In this document: positions 23,215 through 31,539 of the stretch, in pieces
Layout: each line of letters opens with the position of its first letter
How positions within the stretch are numbered: position 1 is the stretch's first letter
Origin: Holosporales bacterium
GTDB lineage: Bacteria > Pseudomonadota > Alphaproteobacteria > RUG11792
DNA length: 41,092 nucleotides
Assembly: GCA_031262205.1 (NCBI GenBank)
Contig: JAISID010000023.1
Location: 1-41,092 of the forward strand
Reading direction: 5' to 3'
Notes under the pieces: generated by a model
What the model saw: the letters and a program-made list of their open reading frames with translations, nothing else
The model's database searches: none
Told to the model about the DNA's origin: nothing
Translations under genes and position numbers: made by a program

Positions 23215-24516
23215 ATGACAAACAACATTACAATTATCGGCTTGCAGTGGGGAGACGAGGGCAAAGGAAAACTAACTGATTTTTATAGCGAGAACGCCGC
23301 TGCAGTCGTTCGTTTTCAAGGAGGAAACAACGCGGGACACACCGTTATTATAGATGGGGAAACATACAAATTTAACCTTATGCCGTCGGGCATTTTGCAC
23401 GGGAAACTCGCGGTTATCGGCAACGGCGTAGTTTTAAATATGTCGCGATTAATCGAGGAAATGAACGAGTTAAGAAAAAACTTCGAGATATCTCCCGATA
23501 ATCTTCTTATATCGGAAAATACTTCGCTCATTATCCCCGGGATACACCCCGAAATGGACGCCGTCCAAGAGAAAGCGAACAAAAAAAACGCGGTCGGAAC
23601 AACGGGACGCGGAATCGGCCCCGCGTATATGGATAAGGTCGGGCGGTTTGCAATTAAAGCGGGAGATTTGTTATTTCCAAACTCCTTGCTCGACAAAATA
23701 AACAAACTTTTAAATTGGCATAACGCCGTTCGCCGAGGCGTGAACGAAAAAGAAATACAAGCGGCGGATATTTTAAATTACTTAAACGAATGCGGAAAGA
23801 TTTTAGTTCCTTACATTGGAAACGCGAGTCAGAAGCTATACGAAATTAAAAAAGACGGGGGACAAATTGTCTTTGAAGGCGCTCAGGGGAGTATGCTCGA
23901 TATCGATCACGGTTCCTTCCCAATGGTCACGTCGTCCAACACAATCTCGGCGCAAGCCTCGATCGGAGCGGGCGTTCCGCCGAACGAACTCGGTTTCGTC
24001 CTTGGAATTTGCAAGGCCTATACGACAAGAGTCGGCAACGGCGCTTTCCCGACGGAATTAACCGATAAGACGGGCGAATATCTAAGGAATGCGGGCAAAG
24101 AAATCGGCGTCACGACGGGCAGATCGAGAAGATGCGGGTGGCTAGACGCGGCGCTTGTCGCTCGTACGGCTTATCTCTCGGGAGTTAACGGATTAGTCGT
24201 TACGAAATTAGACGTCCTGGACGAACTGTCGGAAATCCAAGTTTGTACGGAATATAAACTTAACGGACGAAAAGTCCCGTTTTTATTTAATGCAAAGGAC
24301 GAATTTATGGGCGAAGTCGAACCAGTCTATACGACGCTTCAAGGTTGGCAAACGTCGACAAAAGGCGCGAAGGATATTGCTAAACTCCCGCCCAATGCTC
24401 GCCGTTACCTAGACTTCATAGAAAAACAAATCGGCGTTCCTATTATCGCCGCATCGACAGGCCCCGAACGTTCGGAAATTATCGAAATCTCAAAACCGCT
24501 CTTACGATACGTTTAG
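23215..24516 (+). CDS. purA: Adenylosuccinate synthetase
   Basis: GTP-dependent ligase that makes adenylosuccinate from IMP and aspartate, the first step to AMP. 433 residues, normal length. Signatures are LQWGDEGKGKLTD (GTP loop and catalytic Asp), GGNNAGHTV (catalytic His), TTGRGIGPAYMDKVGR, FEGAQGSMLDIDHGSFP and VTTGRSRRCGWLD. It is monocistronic with its own TATAAT. No other purine genes are nearby. Confidence 0.97.
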   Translation: MTNNITIIGLQWGDEGKGKLTDFYSENAAAVVRFQGGNNAGHTVIIDGETYKFNLMPSGILHGKLAVIGNGVVLNMSRLIEEMNELRKNFEISPDNLLISENTSLIIPGIHPEMDAVQEKANKKNAVGTTGRGIGPAYMDKVGRFAIKAGDLLFPNSLLDKINKLLNWHNAVRRGVNEKEIQAADILNYLNECGKILVPYIGNASQKLYEIKKDGGQIVFEGAQGSMLDIDHGSFPMVTSSNTISAQASIGAGVPPNELGFVLGICKAYTTRVGNGAFPTELTDKTGEYLRNAGKEIGVTTGRSRRCGWLDAALVARTAYLSGVNGLVVTKLDVLDELSEIQVCTEYKLNGRKVPFLFNAKDEFMGEVEPVYTTLQGWQTSTKGAKDIAKLPPNARRYLDFIEKQIGVPIIAASTGPERSEIIEISKPLLRYV

Positions 24517-25068
24517 GAAACTTATTTATGAAGCGCTTTTAGTTAATCTTCTTTGAAACGAATCTTTAGGAGAATTTGCCCGTCGCTAGTCGCGTCTTTG
24601 TCTTTATTTGTCCCGCTTGCTTGTAGGATATTTAAACATACAGGTTCCGCTCGCTAAATTATAAAAATATCTCGCGCGAAATGCTTTCTAAAAGTCGCTT
24701 GCTCAAATGGGGCAAGCGTATACCGCGTTAACGACGAGACGCTAGACTATACAACCAAACCATCCCCCCAATAATATTTATCTTTCGGAACGAGAGAAAG
24801 GAGACCGATTTATAAAGCGTCTTGTCAAGGGCGTGAGAGCGAAGCACCCCTTGACACAACTACGCATAGTAAATCGATATAATCGCACGACCCCAAAAGA
24901 GAAATGTTATAGGCACATGCTTTGCTTTTTTAGAAAGTAATTAATCCACATAATTGTAAAAACCTTATTTCAAAGTTATGAAACATACGCTGAGAAATTG
25001 CCCCGAAGAATTATCTCAAACACAGCGCTCAAAAAGCGTAATTACAACCTACTTTATGTCGTCTAATT
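24517..25068. other. Convergent intergenic region holding TIR element copy 1
   Basis: No gene is recognised. It contains a hairpin CGCTTGCTC/GGGCAAGCG (24696-24718) without a T-tail and, at 24771-24910, one copy of the terminal-inverted-repeat element. The rest is AT-rich and featureless. Confidence 0.5.
24771..24910. repeat. TIR palindromic (MITE-like) element, copy 1
   Basis: The left end ATAATATTTATCTTTCGG is inverted at the right end as CCAAAAGAGAAATGTTAT (24893-24910). Inside, ACCGATTTAT pairs with GTAAATCGAT and TTGTCAAGGG pairs with CCCTTGACA, so the whole 140 bases fold into one long imperfect hairpin. No coding capacity. Confidence 0.8.
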
Positions 25069-25692
25069 TTAAAAAGACTTTAAAAACTCGACTCCATAAT
25101 CTAGTCCTTCTGCGGAAATCGAATGACCTATGCCGTTGCAGGTTTTAAGACTAACTTTTACTCCTAAATTTTCTAAATTTTTCTTAGCCCGCTCGGCGTT
25201 CTTATACGGAACTACATCGTCGTCTTCAGAATGCATAATCAACACTTCCGCATTTGACAAAGGCTTCTTATCTCTTGGCGCAGCGAACACGCCCGAATAA
25301 GCGACAATCTTTGAAATCCCTGGATAATACAGCATTTCAAATACTATCATAGCCCCTTGGGAAAATCCTATCAAATTGATATTTTTGCAATTATACTCCT
25401 GCGAAACATTCTCAATATATTCGCGTACAATCGGCGTTACTTCCTCAAGCCCGCAACGCAATTCATTGTACGACATCTCGTCGAGAGCAAACCATTGCCT
25501 GCCAAAACCAATGTCGCAATCATGCGGAGCATTTGGAAACAAGAATATTGCGTTATCTAATTTAGGAGCTAAAAACAAACTTCCCGCTTCTGAAAAATTA
25601 TCTCCGTCGTCGCCGTATCCATGAAACGCGATTACTACTCTTTCGACCTTATCAAACCTTCTCGATTTAATAATTCTATTGCTCTTCAACAT
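25069..25692 (-). CDS. Alpha/beta hydrolase, phospholipase/carboxylesterase family
   Basis: Serine esterase of the phospholipase/carboxylesterase (YpfH-like) family, probably cytosolic. The oxyanion region is VVIAFHGYGDDGDNF. The nucleophile elbow is LIGFSQGAM. The catalytic Asp lies in MHSEDDDVVP and the His in GIGHSIS. ATG 25692 is chosen because GAGGAG lies 4 bases before it; the TTG at 25704 is part of that ribosome site. It overlaps the end of the CNNM/CBS gene by 17 bases, so it is cotranscribed. The substrate is unknown. Confidence 0.88.
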   Translation of the reverse strand: MLKSNRIIKSRRFDKVERVVIAFHGYGDDGDNFSEAGSLFLAPKLDNAIFLFPNAPHDCDIGFGRQWFALDEMSYNELRCGLEEVTPIVREYIENVSQEYNCKNINLIGFSQGAMIVFEMLYYPGISKIVAYSGVFAAPRDKKPLSNAEVLIMHSEDDDVVPYKNAERAKKNLENLGVKVSLKTCNGIGHSISAEGLDYGVEFLKSF

Positions 25693-26959
25693 CTTGCTCC
25701 TCAATTATTTTAGTCAATCTAAGCGAAGTCACTTGGTTTTCTTGCCGTTCTAATATATCAAATTTATATCCTTCTAAAACGAAGCTCTGGCCGACTTCGG
25801 GAATAACGCCGATTGAATTGATAACAAAACCTGCGATTGTCGCCGCTATATCCTCGTTAAATTTTGATTCTAACTCTTTATTTAGATCGCGAACGTTAAC
25901 AGAACCATCGATTACATAAGAACCGTCTTTTTGTTTTTTAATACTTTCCTCTGGCCCGATATCGTGTTCGTCTTCAATATTGCCGACAATTTCTTCTATT
26001 ATGTCCTCAAGCGTAATAATCCCTATAAAACTTCCATATTCGTCGTTAACGATCGATAAGTGTTCATGCTTTTGCCTGAAGGCCTGCAACTGATCCAAAA
26101 GGTCTGTATTTTCCGATATAAACCACGGTTTTCTAACTATATCCATAATATTTATTCCACTCGTCGAGCCGTTCTTTTTAATTTTCTTTAAAAGGTCTTC
26201 CACATGAATAATTCCAACAATATTATCTTGGTTTCCGCTCCACAACGGCACTCTAGTAAACGAACAATTTATTATCCTATCCACAAGCGTCTCTCTATCT
26301 TCGTCTACGCAAAACATAGTTACGTTTTTACGATGAACCATTATGTTGCCAACTTTGACCTTTCCCAAATCCAACACGCTTCTCATCATTTCTTTTTCTT
26401 TTTTCGTATCTTCAACGTCCAGACTTTCATGTAAGGCTATAGCCCCTTGCAATTCTTCAAGCGAATTTTCAGATTTGTTTGCATTCCTTCTTAATGAAAA
26501 ATTCATTAAATATGCAAGGCATTTCGCAGCATATCCCATAACGTTGCTTATAGGCTTTAGAGCAATGTAAACACACTTTATAAAATAGGCGGACGATAAT
26601 AAGCTGCGTTCCGGATTTGTTATCGTCAACATTTTGGGAAAAATTTCCGCAAATAGAACGATAAAAATACTGGTTACAATCGACGCCAAAAACAGGGTTT
26701 CATCTCCAAACAACTCGGTAAAAACTCTTGTCACAACCGCAACTGTGCAAGAATTTAAAATAGTCGAGCATATCAAAATTGAACTAATAACTAAATCAAG
26801 ACTATCTTGCAGCTTGATAATTACGGCCGCTTTTTTATTCCCCTCGTTCGCCAAATTAAACATCTTTGGTTTTGAATATCCCGTCATTGCCGTTTCGCAT
26901 AGAGAAAAATAAGCGGATGAAGCGAGAAGAGCAAGCGCTACTAATATATCTAGGAACAT
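25676..26959 (-). CDS. CNNM/CBS-domain membrane protein (HlyC/CorC family)
   Basis: Inner-membrane protein with an N-terminal CNNM (DUF21) domain (residues ~1-180; helices start MFLDILVALALLASSAYFSL, with CETAMTGYSKPKMFNLA after it). Two CBS domains follow (~205-330: VHRKNVTMFCVDEDRETLVD, HVEDLLKKIKK; then DEYGSFIGIITLEDIIEEIV GNIEDEHD). The C-terminal CorC_HlyC domain is ~345-420 (DGSYVIDGSVNVRDLNKELE). Relatives are linked to Mg/Co efflux; the 'hemolysin' label of rickettsial TlyC is historical. Middle gene of a three-gene operon. Confidence 0.93.
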   Translation of the reverse strand: MFLDILVALALLASSAYFSLCETAMTGYSKPKMFNLANEGNKKAAVIIKLQDSLDLVISSILICSTILNSCTVAVVTRVFTELFGDETLFLASIVTSIFIVLFAEIFPKMLTITNPERSLLSSAYFIKCVYIALKPISNVMGYAAKCLAYLMNFSLRRNANKSENSLEELQGAIALHESLDVEDTKKEKEMMRSVLDLGKVKVGNIMVHRKNVTMFCVDEDRETLVDRIINCSFTRVPLWSGNQDNIVGIIHVEDLLKKIKKNGSTSGINIMDIVRKPWFISENTDLLDQLQAFRQKHEHLSIVNDEYGSFIGIITLEDIIEEIVGNIEDEHDIGPEESIKKQKDGSYVIDGSVNVRDLNKELESKFNEDIAATIAGFVINSIGVIPEVGQSFVLEGYKFDILERQENQVTSLRLTKIIEEQDVEEQ

Positions 26960-26966
26960 TGTTTTA

Positions 26967-27503
26967 TTACTGATATTCTTTAGGAATAATAACGGAGCTA
27001 TCTTGGCTAGATTTACTGCTTTCGATTATATCGCCGCCGCCAATCGTAACTATTTCAGGTTCTTCAAAGTCAGATTTTTTCTTTATCGGCCTGGTGTTTC
27101 GCGGACAACTTATACTATCGAACATCGACAGCGAATGACATTTAGTAAAACGTTGTTCCCAATTACATTTGTTTTTCGTTTTCAACATCATTTTCTTATA
27201 GGCCTGCTCTATGTTCGTCATATTTTCATTAAACGTATTAATTAAACTAGTCATATCCTCGCTGTTTTCCGCATCTTCTTTACTATTTATCTGTATCAAT
27301 TTTAGACAGTCTTTCGCAGATTTTATATAACTAAAATATTGGCTTAATTCATCCTTAGATATAGCCTTGTTGTCGCTAATATGCAATTCCTCTATTTCAT
27401 TTTCCAACGAGACGAGGAAGTTCATTGTGCTTTCGTAGCTTGGCGTATTCGCCTTAGCAAATCCAAGGTAAATTAGCAATAAAACGCATGCAAACTTAGT
27501 CAT
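26967..27503 (-). CDS. Secreted hypothetical protein
   Basis: 178 residues with a short signal peptide (MTKFACVLLLIYLGFAKA-NT). The mature protein is helical and acidic (coiled-coil-like ESTMNFLVSLENEIEELHIS), has three Cys in the second half (NKCNWEQRFTKCHSLS, SISCPRN) and a disordered Ser-rich C-terminus. No family is recognised. It is the first gene of the operon with the CNNM/CBS protein (7 bases apart). Periplasmic or secreted location is inferred; its Cys pairs could be DsbB-pathway substrates. Confidence 0.7.
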   Translation of the reverse strand: MTKFACVLLLIYLGFAKANTPSYESTMNFLVSLENEIEELHISDNKAISKDELSQYFSYIKSAKDCLKLIQINSKEDAENSEDMTSLINTFNENMTNIEQAYKKMMLKTKNKCNWEQRFTKCHSLSMFDSISCPRNTRPIKKKSDFEEPEIVTIGGGDIIESSKSSQDSSVIIPKEYQ

Positions 27504-27795
27504 AAGCGCTCATTGGAAAACTTAAGCATCCATTGGAATAATAACACGGAATTAATTAAGATTTTAAAAAACCTTTCTAATATTCCATCCGCTAAGCGGA
27601 AGGTCTTCAATTATAAAGAAATTTTCCCCCGTTAATAGAATCAACTTTTTTTTAATATTCCTATAAGCAAGGTTATATATAAAAAACATAGCTGAAAATA
27701 GAAAAAATTACTAATTGGAATTAGTTTGTTATAGCTGGAAGTTCTAGGAAATTTAGTTAGAGAGGGAATTTGAAGTCATTTACAAACATATACCG

Positions 27796-27945
27796 ATAAT
27801 ATTTATCTTTTGGAACGAGGATATTTCGTCCGATTTATAAAGCGTTTTGTCAAGGGCGTGAGAGCCGAGCAAAGCGAAGCGTCCCTTGACAAGTTACGCT
27901 TCTAATAAATCGGTATAATCGAAGGAGCCAAAAGAGAAATATTAA
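27796..27945. repeat. TIR palindromic (MITE-like) element, copy 2
   Basis: Best-preserved copy. The left end ATAATATTTATCTTTTGG is mirrored by CCAAAAGAGAAATATTAAT (27928-27946). CCGATTTATAA pairs with TAATAAATCGG, and GTCAAGGGCG.. with GTCCCTTGAC. The apex holds GAGAGCCGAGCAAAGCGAAG. Confidence 0.85.
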
Positions 27946-28549
27946 TGAGAAGCCTTTGGTTGTAAAATATAATTGCTTTTTGTTAACGCCAATATTGCTA
28001 AATAGGAAATCATATTTTTATTAAACGAAGCAAATAAGCTAGGATTCTTATAAACATCGCCGCAACGGAATTTGAACGGTTTGCAACTATATTTAGGCTC
28101 GTCCAAAACGTACTTTAAAATCATTGCCATCAAAATGTTAGAGAATCTCATTCACCGATATCCTATAAATAACGGTTGATGGTAAAGGGATAGTCCTCGT
28201 AAATTATTTTCTTCTAAAAAAGCAAGGAATTTATTTGGTAAATCTTAACGTTCTATTAACCTTTTTATGATATGCATAAAGCTATGCTTGCATAGATTGG
28301 CGTGTTATAGGAAGCAAGCCCCGAGGAGGGCGGGGGTTTGGGATGGTTATTGTAATATAAATTCGTTAATTTTTTGTTAATTTTTCAAATTTAGCCGAAG
28401 TTTTATCTGATTTTTAAGGTTGTTTTTTCAAAAGAAGTTTTCTTTGTTAGCGAAAGCATATTTTGGGCGCGAGACTATTTTTCGTAGTATCCCCGTAAGC
28501 GAAGGTTGTATACAAGGAACATTAGTGTTCTAATTAAAATTTCATTTTT

Positions 28550-28634
28550 GAGAGGGCGGCGGCTTCCGCAGTATTAACTGCGGCCGAGCTGCAAAGCTCG
28601 GGTTCGGCTTCGCCGAACAAGCCGCCGCTCTCTC
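28550..28634. repeat. Cloverleaf palindromic element, copy B (intergenic)
   Basis: The closing stem is 16 bp with one G-T pair: GAGAGGGCGGCGGCTT (28550-28565) / AAGCCGCCGCTCTCTC (28619-28634). Three directly abutting hairpins lie inside: CCGCAGT/ACTGCGG with loop ATTA (28566-28583), CCGAGCT/AGCTCGG with loop GCAA (28584-28601) and GTTCGGC/GCCGAAC with loop TTC (28602-28618). Every base outside the loops is paired. It is very GC-rich in an AT-rich setting and lies 4 bases from TIR copy 3. Confidence 0.92.
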
Positions 28635-28638
28635 TAAT

Positions 28639-28759
28639 ATAATATTTTTCTTTTGGACGTACTCAATTATACCGATTTATTAAAAGTGCAACTTGTCAAG
28701 GGACGCTTCTCTTCTAATAAATCGGTCTCTCTTCTCTCGTCCCTAATGATAAATATTAT
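28639..28759. repeat. TIR palindromic (MITE-like) element, copy 3 (short form)
   Basis: The left end ATAATATTTTTCTTTTGG is mirrored by CCCTAATGATAAATATTAT (28741-28759). ACCGATTTATTA pairs with TAATAAATCGGT. The central ACTTGTCAAGGGACGCTT corresponds to one arm of copies 1 and 2, so the middle is deleted. Confidence 0.75.
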
Positions 28760-29083
28760 TTGGGGACGGTTTTGGTCGTATAATCTGATTACTCCTCCTT
28801 AACACTCGCTATACGAAATAAATCGCTTTTCATTCTCAAAAAGCAATTTGTAAAACAACGGTTCGTATTTAAACTTCGGACTAAAATCACGCTAGAGATA
28901 ACGCCGATAAATTGTCAATCCCCTTCCGCAGGGGTTTAAGGAAAAATAAACCGTTATTACAACGTCAAAAGTTGATTCCTAAAGTTTTTAAATTAGCGTC
29001 TCCGCCTAAAAACCGTCTTCTCATGGCATTTGCAAACGGGGAATGATAAAATCTTTTTGAAAGACTTTTTTAGTCGCGAGTTA

Positions 29084-29896
29084 ATGTCCAGAAGGGTTAT
29101 AGTTTTTGGAAACCAGAAAGGCGGAACGGGAAAATCTACTCTCGCTATGCACCTTGCCGTATCTTTACTAATTCAAAAATACAAAGTTGCGACAATCGAC
29201 GTCGACGCCAAACAGGGATCGTTTTCTAGGTACATTGAAAATAGAGAAAAAACCAAACGGGAAAATCCAAATCTTCTAACGCCGTTCCATACCGCTTTGT
29301 TTGATAGCGAAACGGATTCTATTTCATCAATGCAAAAGGAAAATCTCGAAAACTTTTCTAAACTTATGTCTTCGCTTGAGGACTACGACTATATCGTCAT
29401 AGACACTCCTGGAAGCGACAACAGCCTTTCAAAAATCGCGCACTCGTTCGCCGACGTGATAATAACTCCAATAAACGAAAGTTTCATAGACCTAGACCTC
29501 CTAGTGCGTATAGACGATTCTCGTCCCGATAACTTAAAACCAAGCGTTTACGCCGAAATGGTTTGGAATCAGAAAAAAGAGCGAGCCATTAGGGACAAGG
29601 GGATGATCGATTGGATAGTTCTAGTTAATAGAATGTCGAACCTTGCTTCTCAAAACCGCCAAGAATTAAATAAAGTTTTACAGGCTTTATCTAAGAGAAT
29701 CGGATTTAGATTAAGCAAAGGAGTCAAGGAAAGAGTTATCTTTAGAGAACTATTTCTTTCAGGTTTAACTCTTTTAGACCGCGATATGCCGCTTGCTCAA
29801 ATGAGTTTATCCCACATCGCCGCCCGACAAGAACTAAACGATTTATTAAAAACTTTAGATATAACGGTAAAAAACAACCAACCTCCCCAAGATTAA
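29084..29896 (+). CDS. mipZ: Division-plane positioning ATPase MipZ
   Basis: ParA/MinD-type ATPase that, in alphaproteobacteria, forms a gradient from ParB-parS complexes and blocks FtsZ near the poles. ATG 29084 gives MSRRVIVFGNQKGGTGKSTL, the deviant Walker A of the family; a TTG at 29030 would add 18 residues and is unlikely. Walker B is YIVIDTPGSDNS. Regions characteristic of MipZ rather than generic ParA are INESFIDLDLL, KPSVYAEMVWNQKKERA, MIDWIVLVNRM, LSKRIGFRLSKGVKERVIF and RELFLSGLTLLDRD. About 270 residues, normal for MipZ. nuoH follows after 80 bases. Confidence 0.9.
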   Translation: MSRRVIVFGNQKGGTGKSTLAMHLAVSLLIQKYKVATIDVDAKQGSFSRYIENREKTKRENPNLLTPFHTALFDSETDSISSMQKENLENFSKLMSSLEDYDYIVIDTPGSDNSLSKIAHSFADVIITPINESFIDLDLLVRIDDSRPDNLKPSVYAEMVWNQKKERAIRDKGMIDWIVLVNRMSNLASQNRQELNKVLQALSKRIGFRLSKGVKERVIFRELFLSGLTLLDRDMPLAQMSLSHIAARQELNDLLKTLDITVKNNQPPQD

Positions 29897-29976
29897 GAAA
29901 AGCTCTTACTTTCGAACGCGCGGCAGAGTTAAAATTATTATAGTATGTTTACTAGAAATGTATTGAAACAAGGGCA

Positions 29977-30846
29977 ATGATCTTTATAATTCAGCTCTTT
30001 ATATTTTTATTAGGGGCCGTATTATACGCTTCGTACGTTTCTTTGTTAGAAAGAAAACTTATCGCCAGAATTCAGCTTCGCGTAGGTCCGGATAATTGCG
30101 GTATTGGGGGAGCCTTCCAGCCTATAGCGGACGCCTTAAAACTGTTTTTTAAAAGAAACCCGTTTAAAAATCATTCGATGCAGGAAATTTTTGGGGTTTC
30201 TCTTCTGTTCACAACTGCTCTTATCCAGTTAACTCTAATACCAAACGGTATGCTTAGCCTAAAATACAGTTTATTGTGGATAATCTTATGTCGCTGTTTT
30301 TTAGCTTTTTCCGAAACATTAATAGGCGTATCGTCCAAATCAAAATACGGAATAATAGGAGGGAGTAGAGCATATTTACAAACGGTAGGCTCTCATATTC
30401 CCTTCCTACTATCGATCGCAACCGTAATGAGCGCGACAAAAAGCCTGGAATTAACGCCCATCCCCTACGGCTTAAAAATCCTCCCGTTGGCAATAGTTTT
30501 TTTCATAACAATGCTAATGTCTGGATCAAGAACCCCGTTCGATTTCATAGAAGCGGAATCCGAACTCATCGCGGGAGCGTATGTCGAATACGGAGGGATT
30601 CTATTCGCCATGATATACTTGTCGGATTACTTAAACCTCCTGTTCATATCCGCGCTAACCGCAACGCTTTTTCTAGGCGGCGGCTGTCTTGTAATCCTCG
30701 CTTTGAAAGCATTTGCCATTATATGTTTCGTAATCTTAATCAGATCGATACTGCCAAGGTATACTCAAGATCAAATGATAGAAATATCATGGACAATCCT
30801 CTCCCCGCTTCTACTGCTTTACATAATATTAAATCTCGCTCGATAA
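29977..30846 (+). CDS. nuoH: NADH-quinone oxidoreductase subunit H (NuoH-like)
   Basis: Membrane subunit of complex I at the quinone site. It has about eight hydrophobic helices and the family marks LLERKLIARIQLRVGPDNCG, FQPIADALKLFFKR, SRTPFDFIEAESELIAGAYV followed by EYGG, and ILPRYTQDQMIEISW (family: lPRxRyDQLMxxxWk). 289 residues is short against the usual 320-350, because of trimmed loops and ends. No other nuo gene is in the window, so the subunit is separated from any nuo operon on this contig. The related hydrogenase subunit HycD is less likely given the EAESELxxG and DQxM motifs. Confidence 0.82.
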   Translation: MIFIIQLFIFLLGAVLYASYVSLLERKLIARIQLRVGPDNCGIGGAFQPIADALKLFFKRNPFKNHSMQEIFGVSLLFTTALIQLTLIPNGMLSLKYSLLWIILCRCFLAFSETLIGVSSKSKYGIIGGSRAYLQTVGSHIPFLLSIATVMSATKSLELTPIPYGLKILPLAIVFFITMLMSGSRTPFDFIEAESELIAGAYVEYGGILFAMIYLSDYLNLLFISALTATLFLGGGCLVILALKAFAIICFVILIRSILPRYTQDQMIEISWTILSPLLLLYIILNLAR

Positions 30847-30966
30847 AACCCTTATTCAAAGTTTTTCCGATAATATTCCAGAACGCGCGCCATAAAACAA
30901 ATAAGACGTCGTTATCAATTACTGTATTAATATATTTTTGGACATATCATTTTTTAGGGAATATAC

Positions 30967-30972
30967 TATAAT
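30967..30972 (+). promoter_or_regulatory. -10 element of the Panacea-RM operon
   Basis: TATAAT 28 bases before the ATG at 31001. No -35 hexamer at normal distance; TGGACA at 30938-30943 is too far (23-base spacer). Confidence 0.4.
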
Positions 30973-31000
30973 TGTGGCTTGATACCGTGTGGTTAGGTAT

Positions 31001-31525
31001 ATGTCGTCTCTTGGAGTATTTGACGTAGCTAATTATTTCCTTGCTCTTACGAAGAGTAACGAGTTTGACGTACGAGACGGGGAAGAAGGAATTAGCAATC
31101 TAAAATTGCAAAAATTATGTTATTACGCTCAGGGATTTTGGTTAGCCCTGAAAGGGGAGTGTCTTTTCAATGAAGACATCGAAGCATGGCAGCATGGCCC
31201 TGCTATCTTTAAACTTTATGAAAAATATAAAGAATATAAAAGCAATCCTATTCCCGCCTCTTCCGACTTTGACATTGATTCTATCCCTAAAGAAATAGCC
31301 TCGTTTCTAAACGAAATATATCAAGAATACGGACAATATTCCGCCTGGAAATTAAGGGCTATGACTCATAGAGAGTCTCCTTGGTTAAATGCAATGGAAC
31401 GCATAAGAGAAAACCCTATGCCTGAAGATACTAAAGACCTTGAGGCGGTTTATAAAGGAATGGAAAGTCGTATCGTCTCCGACCAAGATATGGCAAAATT
31501 CTTTAAGACAAAAATACGCTCTTAA
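31001..31525 (+). CDS. Panacea-domain (GepA/SocA-like DUF4065) protein leading an RM operon
   Basis: Third Panacea protein, ~174 residues from ATG 31001 (AGG just upstream; GTG 30989 is an alternative). It is the classic form of the family: FDVANYFLALTKSNEF, ISNLKLQKLCYYAQGFWLAL, GECLFNEDIEAWQHGPAIFK and LYEKYKEYKSNPI, then the C-terminal LRAMTHRESPWLNA. It lies 14 bases before the methyltransferase on the same strand. No small toxin is adjacent; the downstream partners are a DNA methyltransferase and an HNH nuclease. It may control or neutralise the nuclease, but this is a hypothesis. Confidence 0.87.
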   Translation: MSSLGVFDVANYFLALTKSNEFDVRDGEEGISNLKLQKLCYYAQGFWLALKGECLFNEDIEAWQHGPAIFKLYEKYKEYKSNPIPASSDFDIDSIPKEIASFLNEIYQEYGQYSAWKLRAMTHRESPWLNAMERIRENPMPEDTKDLEAVYKGMESRIVSDQDMAKFFKTKIRS

Positions 31526-31539
31526 AAAGAGGCTCTTTT

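Larger units (their letters stand above)
27504..29083. other. Gene-poor region rich in palindromes
   Basis: About 1.6 kb without a convincing gene. It holds TIR element copies 2 and 3 (27796-27945, 28639-28759) and cloverleaf copy B (28550-28634). It also has a G-rich hairpin CAAGCCCC/GGGGTTTG (28315-28340) and a small CCCCT/AGGGG hairpin (28920-28934). A 69-codon minus-strand frame (27942-28151) ends in an element arm and matches nothing I know; it may be a gene remnant. The rest is AT-rich. Confidence 0.6.

Noticed and set aside
27942..28151. 69-codon minus-strand frame in the gene-poor region
   Set aside because: No family resemblance and no clear ribosome site, and its end lies in an inverted-repeat element; possible remnant only.
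28315..28340. G-rich hairpin considered as a terminator or small RNA
   Set aside because: Stem has a wobble pair and no U-tail, and no adjacent gene needs it; nothing links it to a known RNA.
30254..30493. Minus-strand frame inside nuoH
   Set aside because: Antisense to a clear membrane-protein gene and without supporting signals.
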